Assembly (NCBI GenBank): GCA_951801995.1
Contig: CATOOY010000036.1
Span: 1 to 11,479, forward strand
From: an uncultured Erysipelotrichaceae bacterium
Lineage (GTDB): Bacteria; Bacillota_I; Bacilli_A; RF39; UBA660
DNA: 11,479 nucleotides
Direction: 5' to 3'
Part shown: positions 5,701 to 11,479 of the stretch, one piece after another
How the letters are laid out: every line of letters begins with the position of its first letter
How positions within the stretch are numbered: the first letter of the stretch is position 1
Program-made: the position numbers and the translations under genes
The notes under the pieces: generated by a model
Database searches by the model: none
Told to the model about the DNA's origin: nothing
What the model saw: only the letters and a program-made list of their open reading frames with translations

Positions 5701-7366
5701 GTGGATAATTTTTATATAAATCATTATTATTTGTACTTAGCTTTGTTTCTTCTTTTTCTGTTTCTTCTATTTCTTTTAATCTTTTGTCATATTCTTGTTC
5801 TAAACTCATTGATATTTGTGTCATTTCATTTTCATTCGTGGCAAAAAATCTTATACTTCTATCATTGCTAGAACAATGTGGTAAATATTTAACATAATTC
5901 CATTTATCTTTATTTTCATCATTTGTTAGTATTACTAATTTTAAGTCTAAACCACTATGATAATACATTAATTGTAACATTATACTATCAATATAATTTT
6001 GTTTAAAATTACTGTTTAGAATAAAAGGTATCACTCTGTTTTTTGCCATTGAAAAGGCAATAGGAACATTCTTATTTTTTCTTTCTTCTTTTGCTATAGC
6101 TAAAACTTGATCTCTTAGATTGTCATCATATAATGAAAATTCTTCTGTAGGTGCTTCTATTTCAATTTCTGCAGGTAAATCTCCTTCTCCAAGTCTTACA
6201 GTTAAAAAATCTGAATCGATTAATTCTCTATTCCATATAGTACTACTATGATTTTTTATTCTTTTTTTGATTTCTTCTAATGTAGGATTATTTTCCCTTA
6301 AGACTTCCTCTTGTTTTTTTATTATATTATTTATATTTTCTACTTTTTTTTCTAAATACTCTTTATATCTTTGTTGTCTTCTTTTTTCTTCTTTTCTTTT
6401 TTGCCTTTTTTGCCACTTATCTGTTAATAATGGGAATAATACACAAGCAATTAACATCATTCCACACATTGCAAATTCTAAGGCTGCTTCAAATACTGTT
6501 ATTGTTTTATTGAGTAATCCTTGAAATGCATATATACCTGTCATACATGAAGTAATTCCAATGATTGCAGAAGATCCAAGTGTTAATATCATAGGCATAG
6601 ATTTTGAATGGTCTGCTTCTGGTGGGGAATCAATTTTTATCTTTCCCTTTTCTATCTCTAAATGAAGATGAGGTGTATGAAAAAATAGTTCATTATTGTT
6701 ATATAATTTTATATTTTTTTCAACTTCAGTGGTAGGGGTATATTGTAAATAATTATTAGGTGGTCTTTTATACATTTGTAATCCATTTAAATTTATTGTA
6801 TTTCTTGGATTATTTATTTTTATAAAATTTTCCATCCAAATTATTACTATTCCGTTAATAAATATAACATCCCCTAAATTTAATATGTGGGAATTTACTT
6901 TCCTACTATTTACATATACTATCCCTTTTTCATCGTTTGAAACAGTTAAAATGTAATTATTTTGATTGTTCGTTATTTGAGCATGGCTAAGAAGTGTTAA
7001 TTCATTATTACAGGAAATGTTACAATTTGTATTGGAACCAATTGTTATTGCTTCTATTTCTTGAATTGAAATTTCATTATAATCAATAATATCAGGCATT
7101 AGAAAAATTATCGCATCTGTATTAATGTCAACAAAGTGAATTCTATAATATAAATTTTCAGTTAAAATTACTTCTTGGGTTACTTGTCCTCCTTCTACTA
7201 CTTGTACATTGGTATCAGAACTTAAATACCATTTTTCTTCTTTTGCAACAAGTGTTAGAGTTTCCTGTGTATCATCATATATGTAGTCAATCATAAAATA
7301 ATCTTCCACTACTTTTGGAAGAGCATAGTAAGTTATTTTTTTTGAATCGGCAACTAATAATTTCAT
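2798..7366 (-). CDS. essC: EssC/YukBA-type type VII secretion FtsK/SpoIIIE ATPase (1522 aa)
   Basis: This is the membrane motor of Firmicute-type (T7SSb) secretion, binding and exporting Esx-type substrates. Domains in order: N-terminal FHA-like region (about 1-185), whose FHA core keeps ITIG (107-110), S127-H128 and the VYVN strand (150-153) but has Ser in place of the phosphate-binding Arg after the Gly; two membrane helices (about 257-281 and 292-314); a basic, coiled-coil stretch (315-350); first ATPase with Walker A GSTGSGKS (722-729), Walker B VISDE (841-845) and the LATQKPSGVVDD stretch (876-887); second ATPase with a damaged Walker A GIPGSGKE (1069-1076) and Walker B position ILNSYE (1170-1175); third ATPase-like domain (about 1320-1522) with no Walker A but an IIIDD segment (1445-1449). 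Length is normal for EssC. ATG has AGGGAG seven bases upstream. It shares an operon with yukD and has its own consensus promoter. Only the first ATPase looks fully catalytic. Confidence 0.97.
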   Translation of the reverse strand: MKLLVADSKKITYYALPKVVEDYFMIDYIYDDTQETLTLVAKEEKWYLSSDTNVQVVEGGQVTQEVILTENLYYRIHFVDINTDAIIFLMPDIIDYNEISIQEIEAITIGSNTNCNISCNNELTLLSHAQITNNQNNYILTVSNDEKGIVYVNSRKVNSHILNLGDVIFINGIVIIWMENFIKINNPRNTINLNGLQMYKRPPNNYLQYTPTTEVEKNIKLYNNNELFFHTPHLHLEIEKGKIKIDSPPEADHSKSMPMILTLGSSAIIGITSCMTGIYAFQGLLNKTITVFEAALEFAMCGMMLIACVLFPLLTDKWQKRQKRKEEKRRQQRYKEYLEKKVENINNIIKKQEEVLRENNPTLEEIKKRIKNHSSTIWNRELIDSDFLTVRLGEGDLPAEIEIEAPTEEFSLYDDNLRDQVLAIAKEERKNKNVPIAFSMAKNRVIPFILNSNFKQNYIDSIMLQLMYYHSGLDLKLVILTNDENKDKWNYVKYLPHCSSNDRSIRFFATNENEMTQISMSLEQEYDKRLKEIEETEKEETKLSTNNNDLYKNYPQYYLIITDNYKVVKNLPIINRILNSNSNIGFSVMIIENSINNLPSRLEKFIDIENNISGIYNRNLNEKGQIQFTAEYLSNTNITEYANLIANIPIKIDTTESMLPQSLNFLDMFNAGRVEQLNVLSKWADNDPTTTLAAQVGLKENNKPISLDLHEKFHGPHGLIAGSTGSGKSEFIITYILSMAINYHPNEVQFVLIDYKGGGLAGAFENKETEVKLPHLIGTITNLDTSEMSRTLVSIQSEMKRRQQKFNEARDMLGEGTIDIYKYQKLYREGKVKEPLAHLFVISDEFAELKQQQPEFMDELISTARIGRSLGVHLILATQKPSGVVDDQIWSNARFKVCLKVQTSEDSVEMLKRPEASEIKETGRFYLQVGNNELFELGQSAWAGAKYIPTNKITKKVNDSIDFISNEGTIIKSINNEVQINEKKDYGEQLTNIVKYLYSLAQNEKINPAPLWLPNIPAEIYLGNLIKKYPYKIEPFNFNPIIGEYDNPSKQVQGLYTLNMNLKNSIIFGIPGSGKENLLSTLLYSFCMTHSIKEVNFYILDFGSESLSIFSRLPQVGDFITASEKNKVATELELLEKEIRKRKELFAEYSGSYEMYCKKSGKTVPLIVTILNSYESFMENCGEYDEYLVHLLREGSKYGIVFVVTAASTSSVRTTVTEYFANKIILQTSDNFDYQFVLGAEHGTSPKKNYGRGMAIIEEEPCEFQTAYITLKENINETIREVGKSLSEQFNEKAQPIKIMPKSITFDSMRRYTNSIEKIPVGYSRDTAEIVYYNFMNKISFIVGNKIISDLVFMGGVIDLIDSLENIHLNIFDFITCINTDGNMDYYNLNYSAPFSEILSNTATKYTINIFLGVGEYKNYLTEEEAILFEKIMNNIENINNQSFIIIDDLNRLSKISNDLWYEKLNKSSGIWYGQDIDIQSVFKLNNLNKFDIEENMKDLIYVIHNNEHIVAKGIGTEEESF

Positions 7367-7391
7367 TAAGACACTCCCTATTCTTTAATGA

Positions 7392-7420
7392 ATTATAGCA
7401 AAACCTATTATTTATGTCAA
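7392..7420 (-). promoter_or_regulatory. Perfect-consensus promoter of essC-yukD
   Basis: On the minus strand: TTGACA (7420-7415), exactly 17 bases, TATAAT (7397-7392), with TGC immediately before the -10 (extended -10). Transcription would begin near 7385, giving a leader of only about 19 bases that contains the AGGGAG ribosome binding site (7379-7374). All elements match the vegetative sigma factor ideal, implying strong, largely constitutive expression. The remaining bases up to the rsmA stop (7421-7574) hold no visible gene. Confidence 0.9.
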
Positions 7421-7534
7421 ATATGAATATTACTATATTAAACTTATTTGTATAAATTTTTTTTACTCATTATTTCTCATTTTAAAGGTATATATATTCA
7501 TAAAAGAGGAGGGGATGTTTGTATAATTCTATCA

Positions 7535-7576
7535 AAAAAAGTAATTTTTTCTTCTTTTTTTAAACTCTACTTTTTT
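7535..7576 (-). terminator. Weak possible terminator after rsmA
   Basis: On the minus strand AAAAAAGTAG (7576-7567), which includes the rsmA stop codon, can pair with TTACTTTTTT (7544-7535), ending in a T-run. The stem is nearly all A-T and the loop is over 20 bases, so it would be a poor terminator. It is listed because no better one separates rsmA from essC. Confidence 0.3.
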
Positions 7577-8402
7577 ATAAATTATTTGCTATATCTATAA
7601 AGATATCTACTTTTAGTTCTTCGGCTCTTACTGATAAATCATAATTATATTTTTTTAAAATTGTTTCTATTTTCTCTAAATCATATTCTTTTAAATTATT
7701 TCTTAAAGTTTTTCTTTTTTGTTTAAAACTATCTCTTATTAATTTGAAAAAAACTTTTTCATTCTTTACACTTTTTAATGTTTCTTTACGTGTAAACTCT
7801 ACTATTATGCTATCTACATTGGGTTTTGGCAAAAATACATTTCTATTTACATCTAATAATTTCTTTGTGTAAAAGTAATAATTTAGATAGATAGATAAAG
7901 AATTATATTCTTTGGTTCCTTCTTTGGCTTTAAAACGTTCTCCTACTTCTTTTTGTACCATAATAACTATTTTTTGTATATTTAATTTTTCTTCTATAAT
8001 TTTGAAAAGGATAGGCGTTGTTATATAATAAGGTAAATTGGCAACTACATATATTTTATCAAATGCTAGTTTGCTTAGTTCTTTTTTTATATCTGCTTTT
8101 AAAAAGTCTTCATAAACAACTTTATAATTTTGATGTTCTTTTAGGTTTTCTTTTAATACTTTTTCTAAACTTTTATCTATTTCATAACATAAAACATATC
8201 CTGCTTTTTCTGCTAATTTTGTTGTAAGTGAACCTGCTCCTGGCCCTATTTCCAAAACAAGTGTATCTTTATCTATTTCTGATTTTTCTATAATTGCATT
8301 TATTATATTTTGATCTATGATAAAGTTTTGTCCAAATTTCTTTTTAAAATGGAAATTATTTTTTTCTAGTGTTTCTTTCATTTCTTTAGGGGAATACTTC
8401 AT
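7575..8402 (-). CDS. rsmA: 16S rRNA dimethyladenosine transferase RsmA/KsgA (275 aa)
   Basis: This enzyme uses S-adenosylmethionine to dimethylate two adjacent adenosines near the 3' end of 16S rRNA (A1518 and A1519 in E. coli numbering) during late 30S assembly. Loss gives kasugamycin resistance. Motifs in order: KKFGQNFI (21-28), the SAM-binding loop LEIGPGAGSLT (50-60), acidic YEID (73-76), EDF (98-100), catalytic NLPYYI (122-127), FLPKPNVDS (190-198), and the basic FKQKRKTLRNNL (226-237), which contacts RNA. Length is typical. The start codon overlaps the whiA stop in an ATGA (8402-8399), with AAGGAGG (8414-8408) five bases upstream, so it is translationally coupled to whiA and last in the run. 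The FLPKPNVDS and NLPYYI forms favour housekeeping RsmA over Erm resistance methylases. Confidence 0.97.
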   Translation of the reverse strand: MKYSPKEMKETLEKNNFHFKKKFGQNFIIDQNIINAIIEKSEIDKDTLVLEIGPGAGSLTTKLAEKAGYVLCYEIDKSLEKVLKENLKEHQNYKVVYEDFLKADIKKELSKLAFDKIYVVANLPYYITTPILFKIIEEKLNIQKIVIMVQKEVGERFKAKEGTKEYNSLSIYLNYYFYTKKLLDVNRNVFLPKPNVDSIIVEFTRKETLKSVKNEKVFFKLIRDSFKQKRKTLRNNLKEYDLEKIETILKKYNYDLSVRAEELKVDIFIDIANNL

Positions 8403-9325
8403 CTTTTCCTCCTTATTTTTTCTACTAAATCTTCTATTTTTTTCATACGATGATGTACTCCTGATTTTGTGATAGTTTTTTGTGTTTCCATAGAAATTAT
8501 TTCACTTAACTCCAAAAGGGAAACTTCTGGATATTTTAAACGGTAAGATGCTACTTCTTTTACTTTATCATCTAATAAATCATATACATCATTTTCTTTT
8601 AAATATTCTATATTTTTTATTTGGATTTGAGATGTTTCTATTATTTTATCTACGTTTGCTTGCTCACAATTATTCAATCTATTGGTCATATTTTTATGAT
8701 CTCTATAAATTCGAATGTCTTCATAATATAAAACTGCATTCATTGTTTTTATTATTCTTAAAAAATCACTTATTTTTTCTGCTTCTTTTATATAAACCAT
8801 ATATTTATTTTCTCTTTTAATAATTTTACTATTTAAACGAAACTGGTTTAATAGCTTTTTTATAAACTTTGCGTATATTTCACAATTTACTAAAAATTCT
8901 AGATGATACCTAGATGTTTTAGGATCATTTATGCTTCCACAGGCTAAAAACAGCCCTCTTAAATATGCTCGAACTAGATCTTCATCATCTACTATATATT
9001 CTTTTGGGATGAGAAGTTTTTTACCCTTTTCTATTAGCCCTAGATTTTCTAATATTTTCTCCTTTTTTTTAGTCATTTCTAATATATAAATATATCTTTT
9101 ATTAAAATTATATCCTTTTCTTACTGTTATTTTTGCATTTACATCAAAAATTTGTTTTATTTCTCTATAAACAAATCTAGCTATAGCTGCATTTTCTGTG
9201 CTTATTTTTATTTCACTATCTATATTTGCATTATTATAAAAAAGAGCAGATAATTCAGAAATTAATTCTGATGTAATTCTATCCACATGGATGGCTTCAT
9301 TTTTTACTTCGGCAGTAAATGACAT
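8399..9325 (-). CDS. whiA: WhiA, DNA-binding regulator of division/sporulation type (308 aa)
   Basis: WhiA is a conserved Gram-positive protein joining a degenerate LAGLIDADG homing-endonuclease fold to a helix-turn-helix. In Streptomyces it is a sporulation transcription factor. In Bacillus it affects cell division and chromosome segregation. Evidence: the N-terminus MSFTAEVKNE (1-10) is the family start. The central AYLRGLFLACGSINDPKTS (120-138) and YHLEF (140-144) are the WhiA version of the endonuclease core. The C-terminal YPEVSLLELSEII (265-277) and KSGVHHRMKKIEDL (287-300) form the helix-turn-helix. ATG is preceded by AGAGGTG five bases upstream, 14 bases after the trxB stop. It overlaps rsmA by four bases. 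In many Bacillota whiA follows rapZ and yvcK; neither is next to it here. Confidence 0.96.
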   Translation of the reverse strand: MSFTAEVKNEAIHVDRITSELISELSALFYNNANIDSEIKISTENAAIARFVYREIKQIFDVNAKITVRKGYNFNKRYIYILEMTKKKEKILENLGLIEKGKKLLIPKEYIVDDEDLVRAYLRGLFLACGSINDPKTSRYHLEFLVNCEIYAKFIKKLLNQFRLNSKIIKRENKYMVYIKEAEKISDFLRIIKTMNAVLYYEDIRIYRDHKNMTNRLNNCEQANVDKIIETSQIQIKNIEYLKENDVYDLLDDKVKEVASYRLKYPEVSLLELSEIISMETQKTITKSGVHHRMKKIEDLVEKIRRKR

Positions 9326-9339
9326 ATGCTCACCTCTTT

Positions 9340-10245
9340 TTACTCGGTTTCTAATAAATAGTTTTTAATAGAAATAGCAGCTATTGTTCCTTCACTTGTA
9401 GCTGTTGTAAGTTGATATACCTCTTTTTGAATGCTGTCTCCACAGGCATAGATTCCCTTTTTGCTTGTTTCCATTTTTTTATTTACTAAAATGTATCCAT
9501 CATTATTTAAGGAAACAATATTTTTTAAAAATGTACTTTTTGGTTCATACCCTATGAATATAAATAAACCTTCTATTTTTATTTCTCTATTTTTATCTGT
9601 TATAATACTTTTTAATTTTCCTTTTTCTTCTTTTATTTCTTTTATACTCGTTTCATATAAAATTTCTACATTTTCTTTTTTATAAAGTTTTTCTTTTAGA
9701 ATATCTTCACTTCGTAAATTATCTTTTCTATATAAAACATATACTTTTTTACAAATTTCTGATAGAAATAATGCTTCTGTTACAGCTGTGCTTGCTCCTC
9801 CTACTATGGCTACTTCTTTTCCTTTGAAAAAGGCTCCATCACAAGTAGCACAGTAACTAATTCCTTTTCCTAATAATTCATTTTCTTTTGGGAGTCCTAA
9901 TTTTCTTGGTTCTCTTCCTGTTGCTAGTAAAATTGTTTTTGTTTTATATACATTTTTATTTGTTTTTACTTCGTAATTTTGCTTTTCTTCTTTTATATCT
10001 ATTACTTCTTCAAATAGAGTTTCTACTTTTAAATTTTTTATTTGTTCATAGATAGAAAGAGCTAGTGTACTTCCTTCTATTTTAACAAAACCTGGATAAT
10101 TTTCAATAGCAGGGGTTTTTACCATTTGTCCACCTGGCATTTCTTTCTCTATTAATAAAATATTTTTATTTTCTCTTTTTAAATATAAAGATCCTGTCAT
10201 TCCTGCTATTCCACTACCAATGATAATGCTATCATATATTTGCAT
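9340..10245 (-). CDS. trxB: Thioredoxin reductase (thioredoxin-disulfide reductase), 301 aa
   Basis: This is a cytoplasmic FAD flavoenzyme that passes electrons to thioredoxin through a redox-active cysteine pair. Seen in order: FAD-binding IIGSGIAG (8-15), PGGQM (37-41), ATGREPR (108-114), the active site C132-A-T-C135-D, the nucleotide-binding loop VGGASTAVTEAL (148-159), YRKDNLR (172-178), and the C-terminal FAD motif GIYACGD (264-270) with QLTTATSEG (278-286). Length is typical. Two features depart from standard NADPH-dependent enzymes: the usual GGGDSA loop is GGASTA, and the HRR phosphate-binding motif is YRK, although R173, K174 and R178 keep positive charge. Reduced or altered cofactor preference is possible. 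It overlaps the lgt end by 14 bases, with AAAGGAG inside lgt eight bases before its ATG, so it is coupled to lgt. Confidence 0.95.
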   Translation of the reverse strand: MQIYDSIIIGSGIAGMTGSLYLKRENKNILLIEKEMPGGQMVKTPAIENYPGFVKIEGSTLALSIYEQIKNLKVETLFEEVIDIKEEKQNYEVKTNKNVYKTKTILLATGREPRKLGLPKENELLGKGISYCATCDGAFFKGKEVAIVGGASTAVTEALFLSEICKKVYVLYRKDNLRSEDILKEKLYKKENVEILYETSIKEIKEEKGKLKSIITDKNREIKIEGLFIFIGYEPKSTFLKNIVSLNNDGYILVNKKMETSKKGIYACGDSIQKEVYQLTTATSEGTIAAISIKNYLLETE

Positions 10246-11032
10246 GTTTTTTTCTCCTTTGTTTTTGTACTATGGTTGGTAAGTATAAATAAATAAGATA
10301 AATTATTCCTATTAAAATCATTATAATAGATATAAGTTGTGCGACTTTTAAATTTCCTAGCATTAAACTATCTTGTCTTAATGATTCTATTTTCCATCTA
10401 CCCATTCCATACCAAATCAGATAAAAGCTTGTGATGGTACCTTTTTTTCCTATTTTTTTGATTATAAAATATAAAAGTATAAAGCCAATTATACACCAAA
10501 TAGATTCATAAAAGAAAGTAGGGGTGTAATAGGTTCCTCCTATATTCATTCCTTCTATGATAAATTTGGGAATATGTGTATTTTTTAGTACTTCATAGGT
10601 TGTAGCAGGGCCAAAGGCTTCTCCATTCATAAAATTTCCCCATCTTCCAATGGCTTGCCCTAATATAAGGGAAGGGGCTGCTATATCTAAAAGTTTTATG
10701 AAAGAGATATTATATTTTTTTGTATAATAATATGTAAAGGCTATTCCTGCTAACAGTCCTCCATGTATAGCTAATCCTCCTTCCCATACTTTTAAAATAT
10801 CTAAAGGATACATACTATAATAATCTAAATTAAAAATAATAAAGTAAAGTCTCGCTCCTATAATTACAATTGGCACTAAATAGAAAAAATAATTTGTCAT
10901 AAAGGCTTCTTTGATGCCATTTTTTTTTGCTTCTTTTATAGCTAATATCCCTCCTATAAAAAAAGCAAATAATAAAATAATGGAATACCAATATATTTTG
11001 ATAATTCCTAAATCTAAAAATATGTTATTCAT
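10232..11032 (-). CDS. lgt: Prolipoprotein diacylglyceryl transferase Lgt (266 aa)
   Basis: Lgt carries out the first step of lipoprotein maturation, moving a diacylglyceryl group from phosphatidylglycerol to the lipobox cysteine of exported prolipoproteins at the outer face of the membrane. About seven membrane segments are visible. Conserved positions: YWYSI (14-18), GARLYF (59-64), VWEGGLAIHGGL (82-93) with H90, the signature GRWGNFMNGEAFG (129-141), PTFFYES (171-177), and GMGRWKIESLRQDS (209-222) with R212, E215 and R219. Length is slightly short but within range. The start is fixed by AAAGGAG seven bases before an ATG that overlaps the preceding gene by eight bases. An adjacent trxB is a common arrangement in Bacillota and Mollicutes; the hprK gene often found before lgt is not in the window. 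Confidence 0.97.
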   Translation of the reverse strand: MNNIFLDLGIIKIYWYSIILLFAFFIGGILAIKEAKKNGIKEAFMTNYFFYLVPIVIIGARLYFIIFNLDYYSMYPLDILKVWEGGLAIHGGLLAGIAFTYYYTKKYNISFIKLLDIAAPSLILGQAIGRWGNFMNGEAFGPATTYEVLKNTHIPKFIIEGMNIGGTYYTPTFFYESIWCIIGFILLYFIIKKIGKKGTITSFYLIWYGMGRWKIESLRQDSLMLGNLKVAQLISIIMILIGIIYLIYLYLPTIVQKQRRKKHANI

Positions 11033-11432
11033 GATTCATCTCCTTTATTATAAATGGTTTGAAGATAAAGTGTTCCATTAAAAAATTTATAAATGATATA
11101 AGTAGGGCTATTACAAAACCCATGAATAAACCATGGATACTAAAATGGTTCCCTAATATAAAATGTACTATATAAAGAATAAATACATTGATAAATGGAT
11201 AAAAAAGTCCAAATGTTATTGCTGTAAGTGGTATGGTTAGCCATACTAAAAAGGGCTTAAACCACTTATTTATTAGAAAAATGATGGTGGATGCTAGAAA
11301 TCCCCATAAACCAAAATAAGCATTATCTATATACATAGTATTTGGAAATAAAACAGAAACACTAATTAAAATGAATCCATATCCTACAATATATAGAAAC
11401 CATTCTATTAAATTTTTTATCATTTGTTTCAT
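11025..11432 (-). CDS. YvlD-like four-helix membrane protein (phage holin family 4), 135 aa
   Basis: This is a small integral membrane protein of the Pfam PF04020 'phage holin superfamily IV' / YvlD type. Despite the name most members are chromosomal, and their function is not established. Four hydrophobic segments are visible (about 10-29, 40-56, 62-94 containing a tight pair or one long helix, and 101-125), with the family core NKWFKP (55-60) followed by LTIPLTAITFGLF (65-77). ATG has AAGGGAG seven bases upstream. A second in-frame ATG three codons later lacks comparable spacing. It heads the visible run and overlaps lgt by eight bases, so it is probably co-expressed with lgt. In Bacillus subtilis yvlD also lies near hprK-lgt, which supports the call. 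Nothing suggests a prophage. Confidence 0.85.
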   Translation of the reverse strand: MKQMIKNLIEWFLYIVGYGFILISVSVLFPNTMYIDNAYFGLWGFLASTIIFLINKWFKPFLVWLTIPLTAITFGLFYPFINVFILYIVHFILGNHFSIHGLFMGFVIALLISFINFLMEHFIFKPFIIKEMNHE

Positions 11433-11479
11433 TTTTTTCTCCCTTTTTATTATATCATATCTTCTACTACTTTAATTTT

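Noticed and set aside
7506..7525. AGGAGGGG followed by ATG on the plus strand, as a small gene start
   Set aside because: The frame closes after three codons, and the spacing between the purine run and ATG is too short.
11025..11432. The holin-family membrane protein as a sign of prophage or as a release device for the T7SS
   Set aside because: The family name is historical; members of this type are chromosomal, no lysin or phage gene is nearby, and the gene is overlapped with lgt in a housekeeping run far from the esx genes.
11449..11454. TATAAT with an upstream TG on the minus strand before the yvlD-like gene, as its promoter
   Set aside because: The predicted start near 11442 would fall inside the gene's ribosome binding site, and no -35 box is visible in the bases left before the window edge.

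Overview
This window comes from a very AT-rich, low-GC Gram-positive-type (Bacillota) chromosome, or a close relative. The evidence is strong AGGAGG-type ribosome binding sites, a Lgt/TrxB/WhiA/RsmA housekeeping block and a Firmicute-type (T7SSb) secretion ATPase. TGA ends several genes (AGCS transporter, whiA, lgt) and Trp is written TGG, so the code is standard and Mycoplasma-type code 4 is excluded. A clostridial or Mollicutes-adjacent Bacilli lineage would fit, but the sequence alone does not settle it.

Layout. (1) 1-1350, minus strand: an AGCS-family sodium:amino acid symporter, followed after a short gap by what looks like the first codons of another gene leaving the window. (2) 1351-1612: divergent control region with a 10-bp inverted repeat, a good extended -10 promoter reading rightward and a hairpin at the very 5' end of the predicted transcript. 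(3) 1613-2275, plus strand: two small WXG100/Esx-type genes ending at a hairpin terminator. (4) 2276-2537: convergent intergenic region with two facing terminators and a 14-bp palindrome. (5) 2538-7366, minus strand: essC (FtsK/SpoIIIE-type type VII secretion ATPase, 1522 aa) followed by a yukD/esaB ubiquitin-like gene with a 1-base TAATG overlap, driven by a perfect-consensus promoter. (6) 7575-11432, minus strand: a tightly packed run, yvlD-like membrane protein > lgt > trxB > whiA > rsmA.

How the genes work together. The centre of the window is a complete but very small type VII secretion locus: two Esx partners, EssC and YukD, closed in on both sides by unrelated genes. No EssA, EssB/YukC or EsaA/YueB is present here. 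The two Esx proteins appear to divide the bipartite export signal: the first has the W-x-G turn but no Y-x3-D/E tail motif, and the second has Y-x3-D but no W-x-G. This suggests an obligate heterodimer. The right-hand block is ordinary housekeeping: lipoprotein lipidation, thioredoxin reduction, a WhiA regulator and 16S rRNA dimethylation, with overlapping or closely spaced genes that are probably translationally coupled.
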